Shown in pieces: positions 1 through 8,970 of a DNA stretch of 42,731 nucleotides; the stretch's first letter is position 1, and each line of letters begins with the position of its first letter. The stretch covers positions 1-42,731 of the forward strand of contig JAEUTI010000095.1 of the NCBI GenBank assembly GCA_016788065.1. Direction: 5' to 3'. The translations under genes and the position numbers were made by a program. The notes under the pieces are model-generated. The model was given only the letters and a program-made list of their open reading frames with translations, did not search any database and was not told the origin of the DNA. This stretch comes from Bacteroidia bacterium (GTDB lineage: Bacteria > Bacteroidota > Bacteroidia > AKYH767-A > OLB10).

Positions 1-16
1 CTAAATAATTTATTAT

Positions 17-1519
17 ATGCCAACACATAAAATTTCATCCACACACATCGACTTCAGTACCATTCGAAATATACTTGGTGGAGAATATCAACTAGCACTT
101 TCAGAGGATGCTATTCAGCGAATTAACAAATGCCGCGACTATATTGATCAGCGGATGCAATCGCAGAAAGAACCCATTTATGGCATCAACACGGGGTTTG
201 GGGCGCTTTACGACAAAACCATTTCACATGCCGATTTAGAGACATTGCAAAAAAATCTGGTGATGTCGCATGCATGTGGTGCGGGAGATGAAGTACCACA
301 GCATATTGTGAAACTGATGTTATTTTTGAAAATCCAGGGATTATCTTACGGTAATTCCGGAGTGCAGTTGGAGACTGTTCAGCGGTTGGTTGACTTTTTT
401 AATTATGATATTTTGCCTGTTGTTTATCAACAAGGATCTCTGGGAGCTTCGGGAGATCTGGCACCTTTGGCACATCTTTGCCTGCCTTTACTGGGATTAG
501 GAGAAGTGTATTATAAAGGGGCTCGTAAGCAGGCATCTGACATTTTGGAGCGTCATAACTGGAAGCCAATAAACTTAAAATCGAAAGAAGGATTAGCCCT
601 ATTGAATGGCACTCAATTTATGAGTTCTTATGGCTCATGGGCAATAACCGAATCGCAAAATTTATCGAAGTGGGCCGATTTAATTGGAGCACTGTCTCTG
701 GAAGCTTATGACGGTCGCCCGGAACCATTTCATCATTTAATACAGGCAATAAGACCTCATAAAGGTCAAATTAATACCGCACAGAATTTCAGAATGTTGC
801 TGGAAGGAAGTGAATTGATTCAAAGAAAAAAACAACATGTACAAGATCCATATTCATTCCGATGCATCCCTCAGGTACATGGGGCATCTAAGGACGCTAT
901 TGATTACTGTTCGTTTGCCTTTTTCAATGAAATAAATTCTGTAACAGATAATCCTACAGTTTTCCCGGATGAGAACTTAATTATTTCTGCAGGAAATTTT
1001 CACGGACAACCATTAGCCTTGCCACTCGATTTTCTGGCTATTGCACTTGCTGAGTTGGGTAATATTTCGGAACGACGGACTTACCTTTTAATTTCCGGTC
1101 AACGTGGCCTCCCTCCTTTTCTGGCAGCAAATGCGGGATTAAATTCCGGATTTATGATTCCGCAATATACGGCCGCTTCAATTGTCAGTCAGAATAAACA
1201 ACTGTGTACCCCTGCTTCTGTCGATTCCATTGTATCAAGCAACGGGCAGGAAGATCATGTGAGTATGGGTGCTAATGCTGCAACAAAGGCTTTCCGGGTA
1301 GTAGAGAATCTGAAAACAATTCTGGCAATTGAATTATATACTGCAGCTCAGGCATTAGAATTCCGCAGACCTGCAAAAAGCAGTGCTGCTGTTGAAAAAT
1401 TAGTGGAGGCATACAGAAATCATGTATCGTTTGTTGCGGAAGACCGTTACATGGCAATAGATATAGCTGCTTCCAGGGCTTTTCTGGATAGTTATGAATT
1501 GCCGGATAATTTATGCTGA
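17..1519 (+). CDS. hutH: histidine ammonia-lyase
   Basis: Cytoplasmic lyase that removes ammonia from L-histidine to give trans-urocanate, the first step of histidine breakdown. The Ala-Ser-Gly triad that cyclises into the MIO cofactor is at residues 144-146 within GASGDLAPLAH, and the YGINTGFG segment with the catalytic tyrosine is at 55-62. Ser84-His85 matches the Ser-His pair of histidine lyases rather than the His-Leu or Phe-Leu pairs of tyrosine or phenylalanine lyases, so histidine is the likely substrate (inference from family knowledge). The length, 500 residues, is normal. Only 16 bases precede the start, so its promoter is outside the window; no other hut gene is visible. The stop codon overlaps that of the convergent K+ channel gene by 9 bases. 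Confidence 0.93.
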   Translation: MPTHKISSTHIDFSTIRNILGGEYQLALSEDAIQRINKCRDYIDQRMQSQKEPIYGINTGFGALYDKTISHADLETLQKNLVMSHACGAGDEVPQHIVKLMLFLKIQGLSYGNSGVQLETVQRLVDFFNYDILPVVYQQGSLGASGDLAPLAHLCLPLLGLGEVYYKGARKQASDILERHNWKPINLKSKEGLALLNGTQFMSSYGSWAITESQNLSKWADLIGALSLEAYDGRPEPFHHLIQAIRPHKGQINTAQNFRMLLEGSELIQRKKQHVQDPYSFRCIPQVHGASKDAIDYCSFAFFNEINSVTDNPTVFPDENLIISAGNFHGQPLALPLDFLAIALAELGNISERRTYLLISGQRGLPPFLAANAGLNSGFMIPQYTAASIVSQNKQLCTPASVDSIVSSNGQEDHVSMGANAATKAFRVVENLKTILAIELYTAAQALEFRRPAKSSAAVEKLVEAYRNHVSFVAEDRYMAIDIAASRAFLDSYELPDNLC

Positions 1520-2524
1520 TACTGTTTGCTTCAGGCGTTCAACCTGTTCATTGGTGCCTAATACAAACAATTTCATATCACATGAAATTATGGTTTGATC
1601 AGGAGGATTAATGACATATCCTCCGTCGGAAGATTTCATACCTAAAATATTGATTCCAAAATTTACCGGAAGATTTAAAGAGCCCAGGGTTTGATTCAAA
1701 AACTGACTCTTACAATTCTTAAAAGAAATTTCTTCCAGATCAAAGGCTGCCTTTCCGGTAATCACATCAACAAATTCCAAAACATCGGGCTGTGCTATCA
1801 AAGATGCCATATGAACACCGCCAATTTTATCGGGCATAATTACATTATCGGCTCCTGCCCTTTTAATTTTACTGAACGAAGAATCTTCCGAAGCTCTGCT
1901 TATTATTTTAAGAGAAGAATTTAGTCCTCGGGAGGTGAGAACCACAAAAACATTATCTGCATCTTTAGGCAAAGAGGTTATCAATGCACTTGCTCTTTCA
2001 ATTCCTGCATCATGCAAAACCTCATCACGGGTGGCATCACCTTCAATAAACAGCATAGATGGATCATTATTGAAATGAGCCGTAGTTTCAGAATTGGATT
2101 CAATTACCACAAATTGTCTTTTGTGCAATCGTAATTGCTCACATGCCTGTTTACCATTTCTGCCATAGCCACATACAATGATGTGACCATTCAATTTTTC
2201 AATTCTCGATTTCACCTTTTTATGTTTATAATATTGTTGTAATCCACCTTCTAACAGATAAGTTGTTATGACAGATATTGCATACGTTGCAATTCCAAGA
2301 CTAACAATAATCAACACAGCAACAAAAATGCGTCCTTCCGGGGATAAATCATGCACAGCACCCAGTCCTACTGTAGACACAATGATAACGGTCATGTAGA
2401 AAGATTCTGCAAAAGAATAACCTTCAATTGCCATGAACCCAACAATACCACCTACCTGGACTGCAAAAATCAAAAATATGGCAAGTCGCAACTTGTGCAA
2501 AAACTGATTGTCAAAAATATTCAT
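1511..2524 (-). CDS. two-helix potassium channel with TrkA-N/TrkA-C (RCK) domain
   Basis: Inner-membrane K+ channel subunit of 337 residues, expected to work as a tetramer gated by its cytoplasmic RCK ring. The order seen is: first membrane helix about 13-32, pore loop with selectivity filter TVGLG at 51-55, second helix about 65-90, a Rossmann NAD-binding domain starting with VCGYGRNG (glycine motif 119-124), and a C-terminal TrkA-C-like domain over about the last 90 residues. The filter has Leu where TVGYG or TVGFG is usual. It lies downstream of the Kef antiporter gene on the same strand (111-base gap) with its own -7-like box, so it may be transcribed separately. A TrkA-only regulator is excluded by the pore. 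Confidence 0.87.
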   Translation of the reverse strand: MNIFDNQFLHKLRLAIFLIFAVQVGGIVGFMAIEGYSFAESFYMTVIIVSTVGLGAVHDLSPEGRIFVAVLIIVSLGIATYAISVITTYLLEGGLQQYYKHKKVKSRIEKLNGHIIVCGYGRNGKQACEQLRLHKRQFVVIESNSETTAHFNNDPSMLFIEGDATRDEVLHDAGIERASALITSLPKDADNVFVVLTSRGLNSSLKIISRASEDSSFSKIKRAGADNVIMPDKIGGVHMASLIAQPDVLEFVDVITGKAAFDLEEISFKNCKSQFLNQTLGSLNLPVNFGINILGMKSSDGGYVINPPDQTIISCDMKLFVLGTNEQVERLKQTVSA

Positions 2525-2543
2525 ACCTGCGTTTAATAAAGAG

Positions 2544-2551
2544 CAAAGATA
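2544..2551 (-). promoter_or_regulatory. -7 box (TATCTTTG) of the K+ channel gene
   Basis: Reads TATCTTTG on the minus strand, a full match to the Bacteroidota -7 consensus TAnnTTTG, and lies 20 bases before the channel ATG. No clear TTTG -33 box is found at the right distance, so confidence is moderate. Confidence 0.45.
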
Positions 2552-2635
2552 GAAGACTCAACCAGAGTTCACATGATAAAAATCATACTCATAAAAGAAT
2601 CGTATGAATGAACCGGAAAGCAGGCAATAATTCCG

Positions 2636-4501
2636 TTATTTCTTCTTCATCACTTCACTATCCCAGGCATGGTCATCGGCAGTCAGGATTCCATGTAAAT
2701 CCTCTGAGAGTAATCGCTCCTGCATTTCGATCTGCTCTCTGATCGTCAGAATATACTCCTTCATCTGGTGCCGCGATTTCGCCAATTTTTCAAGAGCTGC
2801 TTCATCATATTTAATGAATTCCATTCCTTTTCGGGTTGCTGTATAATGTCTGTACCCAAGCTTCCGCAATACATCAATAGCCATATGCACTGAAGTGTAC
2901 AAAGTTTCCCGATAAAAATGTTTTACATCTAAATCGATCAATTCATAGGCATCCATCCGGTTTCGGGCTCTGGCCATGACTTCCATTTGAGGGAAATGCT
3001 TTCTGACTGTTTGAATGAGCTCTTTATTCGTTTCAGGAGAATCGATTGCAGCAATCAACAGTCGTGCATTCTCAGCACCTGCAGCACGAAGTAAATCGAG
3101 GCGTGTTGCATCCCCGTAATATACTTTAAAACCCATTTTACGAAGCAATTCCACACGATCACTGTCGTTGTCGAGGATGGTTGCCCGCACACCATTGGCT
3201 CTCAGAAAACGGCCTATGGTTGATCCGAAATGCCCGAAACCGGCCAAAATAACCGGATGCTGTTCATCTATTTCATCGGGCTCTTTATCATCGGGTGGAA
3301 CTTCTTTAGTTCCAAAGAAGGGGTCAATTACCTTTTCATTCAATACAAGTAACAAGGGAGTAACCGACATACTTATTGCGGTAGAAGCCATTAAAACTTC
3401 CGTCCAGTAGCTATCCAGTATTCTTAACTGATTACTGAATGTTAAAAGTACAAAAGCAAATTCACCTACTTGCGAAAGCAGAATACTGAATAAAATATTT
3501 TGATCTGTTTTAATTTTATAAATTCTTCCGGTTATAAATAAAACAATTGCTTTAACCAGCATCAACACCAAAACAATTGAAAGTACCAGCACCGGTTTCT
3601 CTACAACTAAAGCAAAGTTTACGGAAGCTCCCACTCCTATAAAAAACATCCCTAATAATAAACCTTTGAAGGGTTCCAGGTCACTTTCCAGTTCATGTCG
3701 GAATTCACTGTTTGCGAGAACCACACCGGCGAGAAAAGTTCCTAGAGCAGGGCTCAATCCAACTAATTGCATTAAATACGCTACTCCTACCACAAGTAAA
3801 AGCGCAGAGGCGGTAAACATCTCACGTAAGCGTGTTTTGGAAACCATCCTTAACAAAGGCACCACAACATATTTTCCCGCCACCACAATAGCAGCTACAG
3901 CACCAATAACCAACAAGGTTTGCATCCATCCGGGATAGGACTCCAGAATAGAGTGACTTTCTCCTGCAGCAGGTGCCGATGACCCTGCAATCAATGGTAA
4001 GATTGCAAGAATAGGGATAACTGTAATATCCTGAAATAGCAATACAGCAAATGATGCTTCACCACTTGCTGATTTCGATAAACCCTTTTCTTTAAGTGTT
4101 TGCAATACAATGGCAGTAGATGACATAGCCAGTGCCAAAGCAACAGCCAGACTAACACTGTGTGAGAACCCTAGCACAAAATATCCGAGTGCGCCTAAAA
4201 AAACAGCAGATAATCCCATTTGCAATAATCCCAAACCGACAATTGTCTTTCGCATCTTCCAGAATTCACGCGGGTCGAGTTCCAGACCAATTAGAAAAAG
4301 CATCATCACCACACCGAATTCTGCCACATGCATAATATCCTGACCTTCCTCACCAACAAACCCTAATACAAAAGGTCCGATTACAATGCCGGCAAAAATA
4401 TATCCCAACACCGATCCCATTCCCAGCTTCTTTGCAATGGGAACAAATGCTACTGCACTGGCCAGAAATACCAATGCTGTTTTCAAAAAACTTCCTTCCA
4501 T
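2636..4501 (-). CDS. Kef-type (KefB/KefC, CPA2) potassium/proton antiporter with TrkA-N domain
   Basis: Inner-membrane monovalent cation:proton antiporter, 621 residues, a normal Kef length. Residues about 5-390 are a hydrophobic Na/H-exchanger domain with many membrane helices, including FQDIT near 156-160 and SQVGEFAF near 343-350. The HELESDLEPFKG segment at 269-280 matches the charged regulatory loop of E. coli KefB/KefC. A Rossmann KTN domain begins at HPVILAGFGHFG (glycine motif 421-426), and a charged tail follows. Kef systems release K+ and acidify the cell under electrophile stress, gated by glutathione adducts and activated by a small quinone reductase. Such a reductase gene lies 13 bases upstream in the same direction, supporting the Kef assignment. 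KefB and KefC cannot be told apart here. Confidence 0.87.
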   Translation of the reverse strand: MEGSFLKTALVFLASAVAFVPIAKKLGMGSVLGYIFAGIVIGPFVLGFVGEEGQDIMHVAEFGVVMMLFLIGLELDPREFWKMRKTIVGLGLLQMGLSAVFLGALGYFVLGFSHSVSLAVALALAMSSTAIVLQTLKEKGLSKSASGEASFAVLLFQDITVIPILAILPLIAGSSAPAAGESHSILESYPGWMQTLLVIGAVAAIVVAGKYVVVPLLRMVSKTRLREMFTASALLLVVGVAYLMQLVGLSPALGTFLAGVVLANSEFRHELESDLEPFKGLLLGMFFIGVGASVNFALVVEKPVLVLSIVLVLMLVKAIVLFITGRIYKIKTDQNILFSILLSQVGEFAFVLLTFSNQLRILDSYWTEVLMASTAISMSVTPLLLVLNEKVIDPFFGTKEVPPDDKEPDEIDEQHPVILAGFGHFGSTIGRFLRANGVRATILDNDSDRVELLRKMGFKVYYGDATRLDLLRAAGAENARLLIAAIDSPETNKELIQTVRKHFPQMEVMARARNRMDAYELIDLDVKHFYRETLYTSVHMAIDVLRKLGYRHYTATRKGMEFIKYDEAALEKLAKSRHQMKEYILTIREQIEMQERLLSEDLHGILTADDHAWDSEVMKKK

Positions 4502-4514
4502 AAGCTGATTTATT

Positions 4515-5102
4515 TTACTGAATTAAATCATTCATATAATCACTATTCGCTGATTGCATCAGGTCTATCTCCCCATGGAGCAATTTATTCAGCATCATTT
4601 TATATTGTGATGCATAGTCCCGAATTTCATCATTGGTTAACGAATGGGTTCCATGCACTACAAAGGGGGCCAGATATTTCATGTTACATAACATGACAGT
4701 TTGATCGAGTGGTGCAAAAAACTGCCTCACCGTAAATCTGTTTCTGCCTTCAGGATTATAAACAGTGCGCTGACCACCTGCAGAAACTACATTCATCACA
4801 TACTTACCCTTCAGCTTATCTCCACCGGGACCATAAGCCCATCCAAATTCCAAAACCATATCAATCCATTGCTTCAATAAAGGTGGCACACTATACCAAT
4901 AGACTGGGTGTTGCCAGATAATAATATCATGATCAGTAAGCAGTTGTTGTTCCTGCTTAATATTAATATTAAAGTCAGGATATAGTTCATACAAATCCCT
5001 GAATGTAATATCAGAAGTTTCAGGAATAGCTTTCTTCAACGCTTTGTGAATCCTTGATTTTTCATACAAAGGATGAGCAAAGAGGATTAAAATTTTGGTC
5101 AT
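4515..5102 (-). CDS. KefF/KefG-like NAD(P)H:quinone oxidoreductase (flavodoxin fold)
   Basis: Cytoplasmic FMN/FAD-binding reductase of 195 residues. It begins MTKILILFAHP, the first strand and phosphate loop of the NQO1-type fold. IIWQHPVYWYSVPPLLKQW near 85-103 and FGWAYGPGGDKLKGK near 107-121 are signature segments of the family that includes KefF, KefG and MdaB. An in-frame ATG at 5114 would add four residues, but a TATCTTTG -7 box at 5123-5130 would start transcription almost on top of it, so the ATG at 5102 is preferred. It precedes the Kef antiporter gene by 13 bases, so the two are probably one operon and this protein is the antiporter's ancillary activator (inference). Confidence 0.86.
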   Translation of the reverse strand: MTKILILFAHPLYEKSRIHKALKKAIPETSDITFRDLYELYPDFNINIKQEQQLLTDHDIIIWQHPVYWYSVPPLLKQWIDMVLEFGWAYGPGGDKLKGKYVMNVVSAGGQRTVYNPEGRNRFTVRQFFAPLDQTVMLCNMKYLAPFVVHGTHSLTNDEIRDYASQYKMMLNKLLHGEIDLMQSANSDYMNDLIQ

Positions 5103-5122
5103 AAGATTCCGCAATGGATGTT

Positions 5123-5130
5123 CAAAGATA
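5123..5130 (-). promoter_or_regulatory. -7 box (TATCTTTG) of the reductase-Kef operon
   Basis: A full match to TAnnTTTG on the minus strand, 21 bases before the preferred ATG at 5102. It sits between the upstream terminator hairpin and the operon and decides the start choice. The -33 position falls inside the terminator stem and does not match TTTG. Confidence 0.5.
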
Positions 5131-5140
5131 GCATAAGGAA

Positions 5141-5169
5141 TAAAAAAACCCCGGACTTTTGATCCGGGG
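5141..5169 (-). terminator. intrinsic terminator of the prolyl oligopeptidase gene
   Basis: Perfect 7-bp stem CCCCGGA/TCCGGGG (arms 5149-5155 and 5163-5169) with a 7-base loop. Read on the minus strand it is followed by a run of seven Ts. It lies 21 bases past the peptidase stop codon. Confidence 0.88.
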
Positions 5170-5190
5170 CTTGAAACTCAATTGGTTAAT

Positions 5191-7353
5191 TTATTTGTAG
5201 ATTGGCTGAACGTTCATGTTATACATCATGAATGACCATATATCAGCCTGTTCTTCAATAGTTTTAGAGATTGGCTTACCAGCTCCGTGACCGGCCTTAA
5301 CATCTACTCTTATCAACAATGGATTTTTGTTAGCTGTTCTTTTCTCCTGCAAAGTAGCGATGTACTTGAAAGAATGTGCTGGAACAACACGATCATCGTG
5401 ATCGGCAGTTGTTACCATAACTGCAGGATATTCAACATCAGGATTTACGTTGTGGACCGGAGAGAACTTAATCAGGTTATTGAAATGATCGAGACTGTCG
5501 CTGGAACCATATTCCACAACCCATCCCCAGCCAACAGTAAATTTGTGGAAACGCAACATATCCATTACACCAACAGCAGGGAAGGCAACTTTAAATAATT
5601 CCGGACGCTGATTCACAACGGCTCCTACTAAAAGTCCGCCATTAGAACCTCCCATTAATGCAAGTCGATCAGCAGATGTATATTCCTCTTTAATCAGATA
5701 TTCAGCAGCACCAATACAATCGTCGAATACATTTTGCTTCTTGAATAATTTTCCTGCTTCATGCCATTTTTCACCATACTCACCACCACCACGAAGATTC
5801 ACCATAGCATATATACCACCGTTTTCGAGCAATACAATTCGTGATGTGCTGAATGAAGGAGTTAAACTGACATTGAATCCGCCGTATCCATAAAGCATGG
5901 TTGGGTTGGTGCCATCCAGTTTAATTCCTTTTTTGTGAACGATAAACATAGGAACTTTTGCACCGTCTTTGCTGGTGAAGAAAACCTGCTTTGTTTCATA
6001 ATCTTCAGGTTTAAATTTCACCTCTGAACTGCGGAACACATCTGATTTTCCGGATGCGATATCATATTTGTAAATTGTTGGAGGATAAGTGAAGGAAGTA
6101 AATGTGTAAAAGCTGAACTGATCATCGAAATTACCACCAAAACCACCGGCAGTACCTAATGCTGGCAACTGGATTTCACGCTCTACTTTACCGGTCATAT
6201 CATGCTGGTAAACCCGGGTTGTTACATCTTTCAGGTAGGAAGCAAATAATTTTCCACCTGCAGTCCCTGTACCTTCAAGCAACTCTTCTTTTTCAGCAAC
6301 AATAGTTGTCCATTTATCTTTGGCAGGATTCATCGGATCAATCGAAACAATTTTCTGATTCGGTGCATCGGCATCTGTCTGAACAAGGAGTTTCTCACCA
6401 ACATTATTAATTACAGTAGCATTATCATTAAAGCCTGGGAAAATCATGGTGAAATCTTTCTGACCCTTAGCTAAATTTTTTGAATACAATTCAGTTCCAT
6501 CAGTACCTTCAGAAACATAAATGATCAGGAATGACTCGTCTTCGGTAGTCTGTGCACCATAGTAACGCAATGGGAATTTTTTATCTTCATAAACCAATTC
6601 ATCTTTGGCCTGTGGTGTTCCCAGTTTGTGATAATAAATTTTGTGATATTCATTCTTGGAAGATAACTCTTTGCCTTTTGCAGGAGCATCGTAACGGGCA
6701 TAATAAAAACCATCACCTTTCCATGCAGCACCTGAGAATTTCACCCAATTTAATTCATCATCCATCTTTTTCAGAGTGGCAATCTCCATCACATTAATTT
6801 GTTGCCAATCGGAACCTGACTGATTTACAGCATACGCCATGTACTTATGATCTTTGCTCGCGCCAAGCAATGACACAGCAGCAGTTCCATCTTCCGACAT
6901 TTTATTTGGATCAAGGAAAACTGTTGGTTCACCATCAATTCCTTTTTGATAATAAATTACAGACTGATTTTGCAAACCATCATTCTTGCTGAAAAAATAA
7001 TATTCTCCAACACGAAATGGTGAAGAGTATTTTGGATAATTAAAGATTTCAGTTAAACGATCTTTAATTTTGGAACGAAAAGGAATCTGTCCCAGATAAT
7101 CGAAAGTAACTTTATTCTGAGCAGATACCCATGCTTCCACATTTGCAGCAGTATCATATTCCAGCCAGCGATATGGATCGGCAATTACAGTTCCATGGTA
7201 ATCATCAGATACTGTAGAATCTTTTTCAGTAACGGGATAAGTTACGGCAATTGGAGGAAAAGCCGGAGTCTCCTCTTTTTTCTTTTCTGAAGAACAGGAT
7301 GCAAGTGCACCAATTCCAAGGGCAAGCAACATAATTTGAATTTTGGTTTTCAT
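5191..7353 (-). CDS. prolyl oligopeptidase family serine peptidase (S9A), lipoprotein
   Basis: Peptidase cutting short peptides after proline, 720 residues from the chosen start. An N-terminal hydrophobic segment ends in the lipobox LASC (Cys20), so it is probably a periplasmic or outer-membrane lipoprotein. Residues about 30-435 are the seven-bladed propeller that restricts access. The C-terminal alpha/beta-hydrolase has nucleophile Ser570 in GGSNGG, Asp653 in DHDDRVVP (with the substrate-binding Arg two residues on) and His689 in AGHGAGKP, so the triad is complete. An ATG at 7410 would add 19 residues and bury the signal peptide; the -7 box at 7386-7393 lies downstream of that codon, which also favours the start at 7353. 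A terminator follows the gene. Confidence 0.93.
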   Translation of the reverse strand: MKTKIQIMLLALGIGALASCSSEKKKEETPAFPPIAVTYPVTEKDSTVSDDYHGTVIADPYRWLEYDTAANVEAWVSAQNKVTFDYLGQIPFRSKIKDRLTEIFNYPKYSSPFRVGEYYFFSKNDGLQNQSVIYYQKGIDGEPTVFLDPNKMSEDGTAAVSLLGASKDHKYMAYAVNQSGSDWQQINVMEIATLKKMDDELNWVKFSGAAWKGDGFYYARYDAPAKGKELSSKNEYHKIYYHKLGTPQAKDELVYEDKKFPLRYYGAQTTEDESFLIIYVSEGTDGTELYSKNLAKGQKDFTMIFPGFNDNATVINNVGEKLLVQTDADAPNQKIVSIDPMNPAKDKWTTIVAEKEELLEGTGTAGGKLFASYLKDVTTRVYQHDMTGKVEREIQLPALGTAGGFGGNFDDQFSFYTFTSFTYPPTIYKYDIASGKSDVFRSSEVKFKPEDYETKQVFFTSKDGAKVPMFIVHKKGIKLDGTNPTMLYGYGGFNVSLTPSFSTSRIVLLENGGIYAMVNLRGGGEYGEKWHEAGKLFKKQNVFDDCIGAAEYLIKEEYTSADRLALMGGSNGGLLVGAVVNQRPELFKVAFPAVGVMDMLRFHKFTVGWGWVVEYGSSDSLDHFNNLIKFSPVHNVNPDVEYPAVMVTTADHDDRVVPAHSFKYIATLQEKRTANKNPLLIRVDVKAGHGAGKPISKTIEEQADIWSFMMYNMNVQPIYK

Positions 7354-7385
7354 AGATGAATTTGGTTTATAAGGAAGGTAGGATC

Positions 7386-7393
7386 CAAAGATA
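7386..7393 (-). promoter_or_regulatory. -7 box (TATCTTTG) of the prolyl oligopeptidase gene
   Basis: A TAnnTTTG match 33 bases before the lipoprotein-type ATG at 7353. Transcription would begin near 7379, inside the longer reading frame, excluding the upstream ATG. The nearest TTG is 24 bases upstream, a longer spacing than usual. Confidence 0.45.
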
Positions 7394-7420
7394 AAAAATG
7401 CCAGCCACACTGATTTTCAA

Positions 7421-7436
7421 CTACATGGATATGTAG
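7421..7436 (-). terminator. weak hairpin after the DUF4159 gene
   Basis: A 6-bp stem CTACAT/ATGTAG with a 4-base loop, just past the DUF4159 stop codon. It is followed only by a short T-rich stretch on the minus strand, so termination is uncertain. Confidence 0.3.
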
Positions 7437-7438
7437 CC

Positions 7439-8098
7439 TTATTTCGTGAAGGCATATTGGATCAGGTTTGCTCCCATGCGCAGGGCTTTAGTTCGGTTTT
7501 CCTGGCTATCTTTATGAATATCAGGATCTTCCCAACCATCACCCAAGTCGGTTTCAACACTGTAAAAACAAACCAGGCGACCATTAAAGATCAGGCCTAA
7601 TCCAATGGGTGGTTTATTGTCGTGTTCATGCACTTTAGGTAGTCCGTTTGGAAAGCTGAATTTCTGATTATAAATGGGATGAGAAAAAGGCAATTCCACC
7701 AGATCCAGTTCAGGAAAAACCTTTTTTAGTTGGGGACGGATAAACTGATCCATACCATAGTTATCATCAATATGCAAAAACCCGCCTGCAATTAAATAAT
7801 TCCGCAGATTTTCCGCTTCCTGGGATGAAAAAACAACATTCCCATGTCCGGTCATATGCACAAAAGGATAATTATAAATTTCCGGACTCCCCACCTCTAC
7901 CACTCCTTGTTCGGGATCAATATTGGTTCCCAGATTCTGATTGCAGAAACGAATTAAATTCGGGAGCGAGGTTTCCATGTTAGCATACCAGTCGCCACCC
8001 CCATTATATTTTAACAATGCAATTTTTAATGCCGGTGCCGGAGGGGTAAACGAGCATAAGCTAAGAAGCAACAAAACCGGAATCAGTTTTCGAATCAT
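7439..8098 (-). CDS. DUF4159 domain-containing secreted protein
   Basis: 219 residues. A hydrophobic N-terminal segment of about 20 residues ending near SFTPPAPA looks like a Sec signal peptide, giving a periplasmic or surface protein. The rest matches the DUF4159 pattern: LKYNGGGDWYANMETSLPNL near 28-47, HMTGHGNVVFS near 81-91, and GGFLHIDDNYGMDQF near 105-119. The family resembles glutamine-amidotransferase-like folds; no catalytic function is established, so none is assigned. It follows rsmE by 78 bases on the same strand and is probably co-transcribed with it. A weak hairpin follows. Confidence 0.82.
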   Translation of the reverse strand: MIRKLIPVLLLLSLCSFTPPAPALKIALLKYNGGGDWYANMETSLPNLIRFCNQNLGTNIDPEQGVVEVGSPEIYNYPFVHMTGHGNVVFSSQEAENLRNYLIAGGFLHIDDNYGMDQFIRPQLKKVFPELDLVELPFSHPIYNQKFSFPNGLPKVHEHDNKPPIGLGLIFNGRLVCFYSVETDLGDGWEDPDIHKDSQENRTKALRMGANLIQYAFTK

Positions 8099-8176
8099 CT
8101 TTCAAAATTATGAAATAGCAATCGTAAATATTAAATTATTTATAAACATTCACTACAACTCAAACGCAATTTTGTT

Positions 8177-8875
8177 TCAGGAATTATCCATCATTAAATT
8201 CACCGTGTGAACTGCTACGAGGGCAGCAGTTTCTGTCCGGAGTCTGGAACTACCCAATGAAACGGCTGTCCAGCCATTCTGCACCGCAAAAGCTACTTCT
8301 TCAGAAGTAAAATCACCTTCGGGTCCAATCAGCACTGAAACTCCTTTAGGATCAAAATTACATTGCTTTAAGGGCATCTTTGGAGTATCCATACAATGTG
8401 CAATAAATCCGGGTGCTGAATTTAAGATGTATTGCCTGAAATCAGTTTGTAAATTCAACACCGGCTTAAAAGCATGCATCGATTGTTTCATCGCAGCAAT
8501 AATAACCTTATCGAAGCGCTCGTGATTGGTAGCACGCCGTTCAGACCTGTCACAAATCACCGGTGTTACAGACGACATGCCTATCTCCGTTGCTTTTTCA
8601 AGAAACCATTCAAAGCGATCATTATTTTTAGTTGGAGCAACAGCTATATGCAATTTAAAATTCCGTTCCGGCAATACTTTTGAAGCTATGATGAAAACCT
8701 CGCATTTCTTGTGGTGAGCCTTTGCTATCGAAGCAGTATAAATTATCCCTGTTCCGTTCAATAAAATAATTTCATCCCCTTCTTTCAGCCGCAATACCTG
8801 AACTGCGTGTTTCGACTCTACCTCATCCAGAGTGTATGTTTCGCCAATGACTCCCGGAGCATAAAATAAATTCAT
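8177..8875 (-). CDS. rsmE: 16S rRNA (uracil(1498)-N(3))-methyltransferase RsmE
   Basis: SAM-dependent SPOUT methyltransferase that methylates N3 of U1498 in 16S rRNA of assembled 30S subunits. From the chosen ATG it has 232 residues: an N-terminal PUA-like domain (MNLFYAPG; SKHAVQVLRLKEGDEI near 21-36) and a C-terminal trefoil-knot domain with LIGPEGDFTSEEV near 182-194 and LGSSRLRTETAA at 207-218, the SAM-binding signatures. An ATG at 8917 would add 14 residues that match nothing in the family and run into the pckA terminator, so 8875 is preferred. Confidence 0.93.
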   Translation of the reverse strand: MNLFYAPGVIGETYTLDEVESKHAVQVLRLKEGDEIILLNGTGIIYTASIAKAHHKKCEVFIIASKVLPERNFKLHIAVAPTKNNDRFEWFLEKATEIGMSSVTPVICDRSERRATNHERFDKVIIAAMKQSMHAFKPVLNLQTDFRQYILNSAPGFIAHCMDTPKMPLKQCNFDPKGVSVLIGPEGDFTSEEVAFAVQNGWTAVSLGSSRLRTETAALVAVHTVNLMMDNS

Positions 8876-8913
8876 AAAATTCGCTTTTAAATACTGAAAC
8901 GAAATGTCGCAAA

Positions 8914-8947
8914 ACAAAAAACATCCTCCGTTGCGGGAGGATGTTTT
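8914..8947 (-). terminator. intrinsic terminator of pckA
   Basis: A 9-bp GC-rich stem ACATCCTCC/GGAGGATGT (8921-8929 and 8936-8944), extended by three A-T pairs, with a 6-base loop. On the minus strand the hairpin ends in a T-rich tract. It lies 24 bases past the pckA stop. Confidence 0.88.
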
Positions 8948-8970
8948 ATATTTAATGTGAAAGCCATTTA

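Noticed and set aside
5287-5598. 103-codon antisense frame inside the prolyl oligopeptidase gene
   Set aside because: Lies opposite the catalytic domain and has no features of a real protein.
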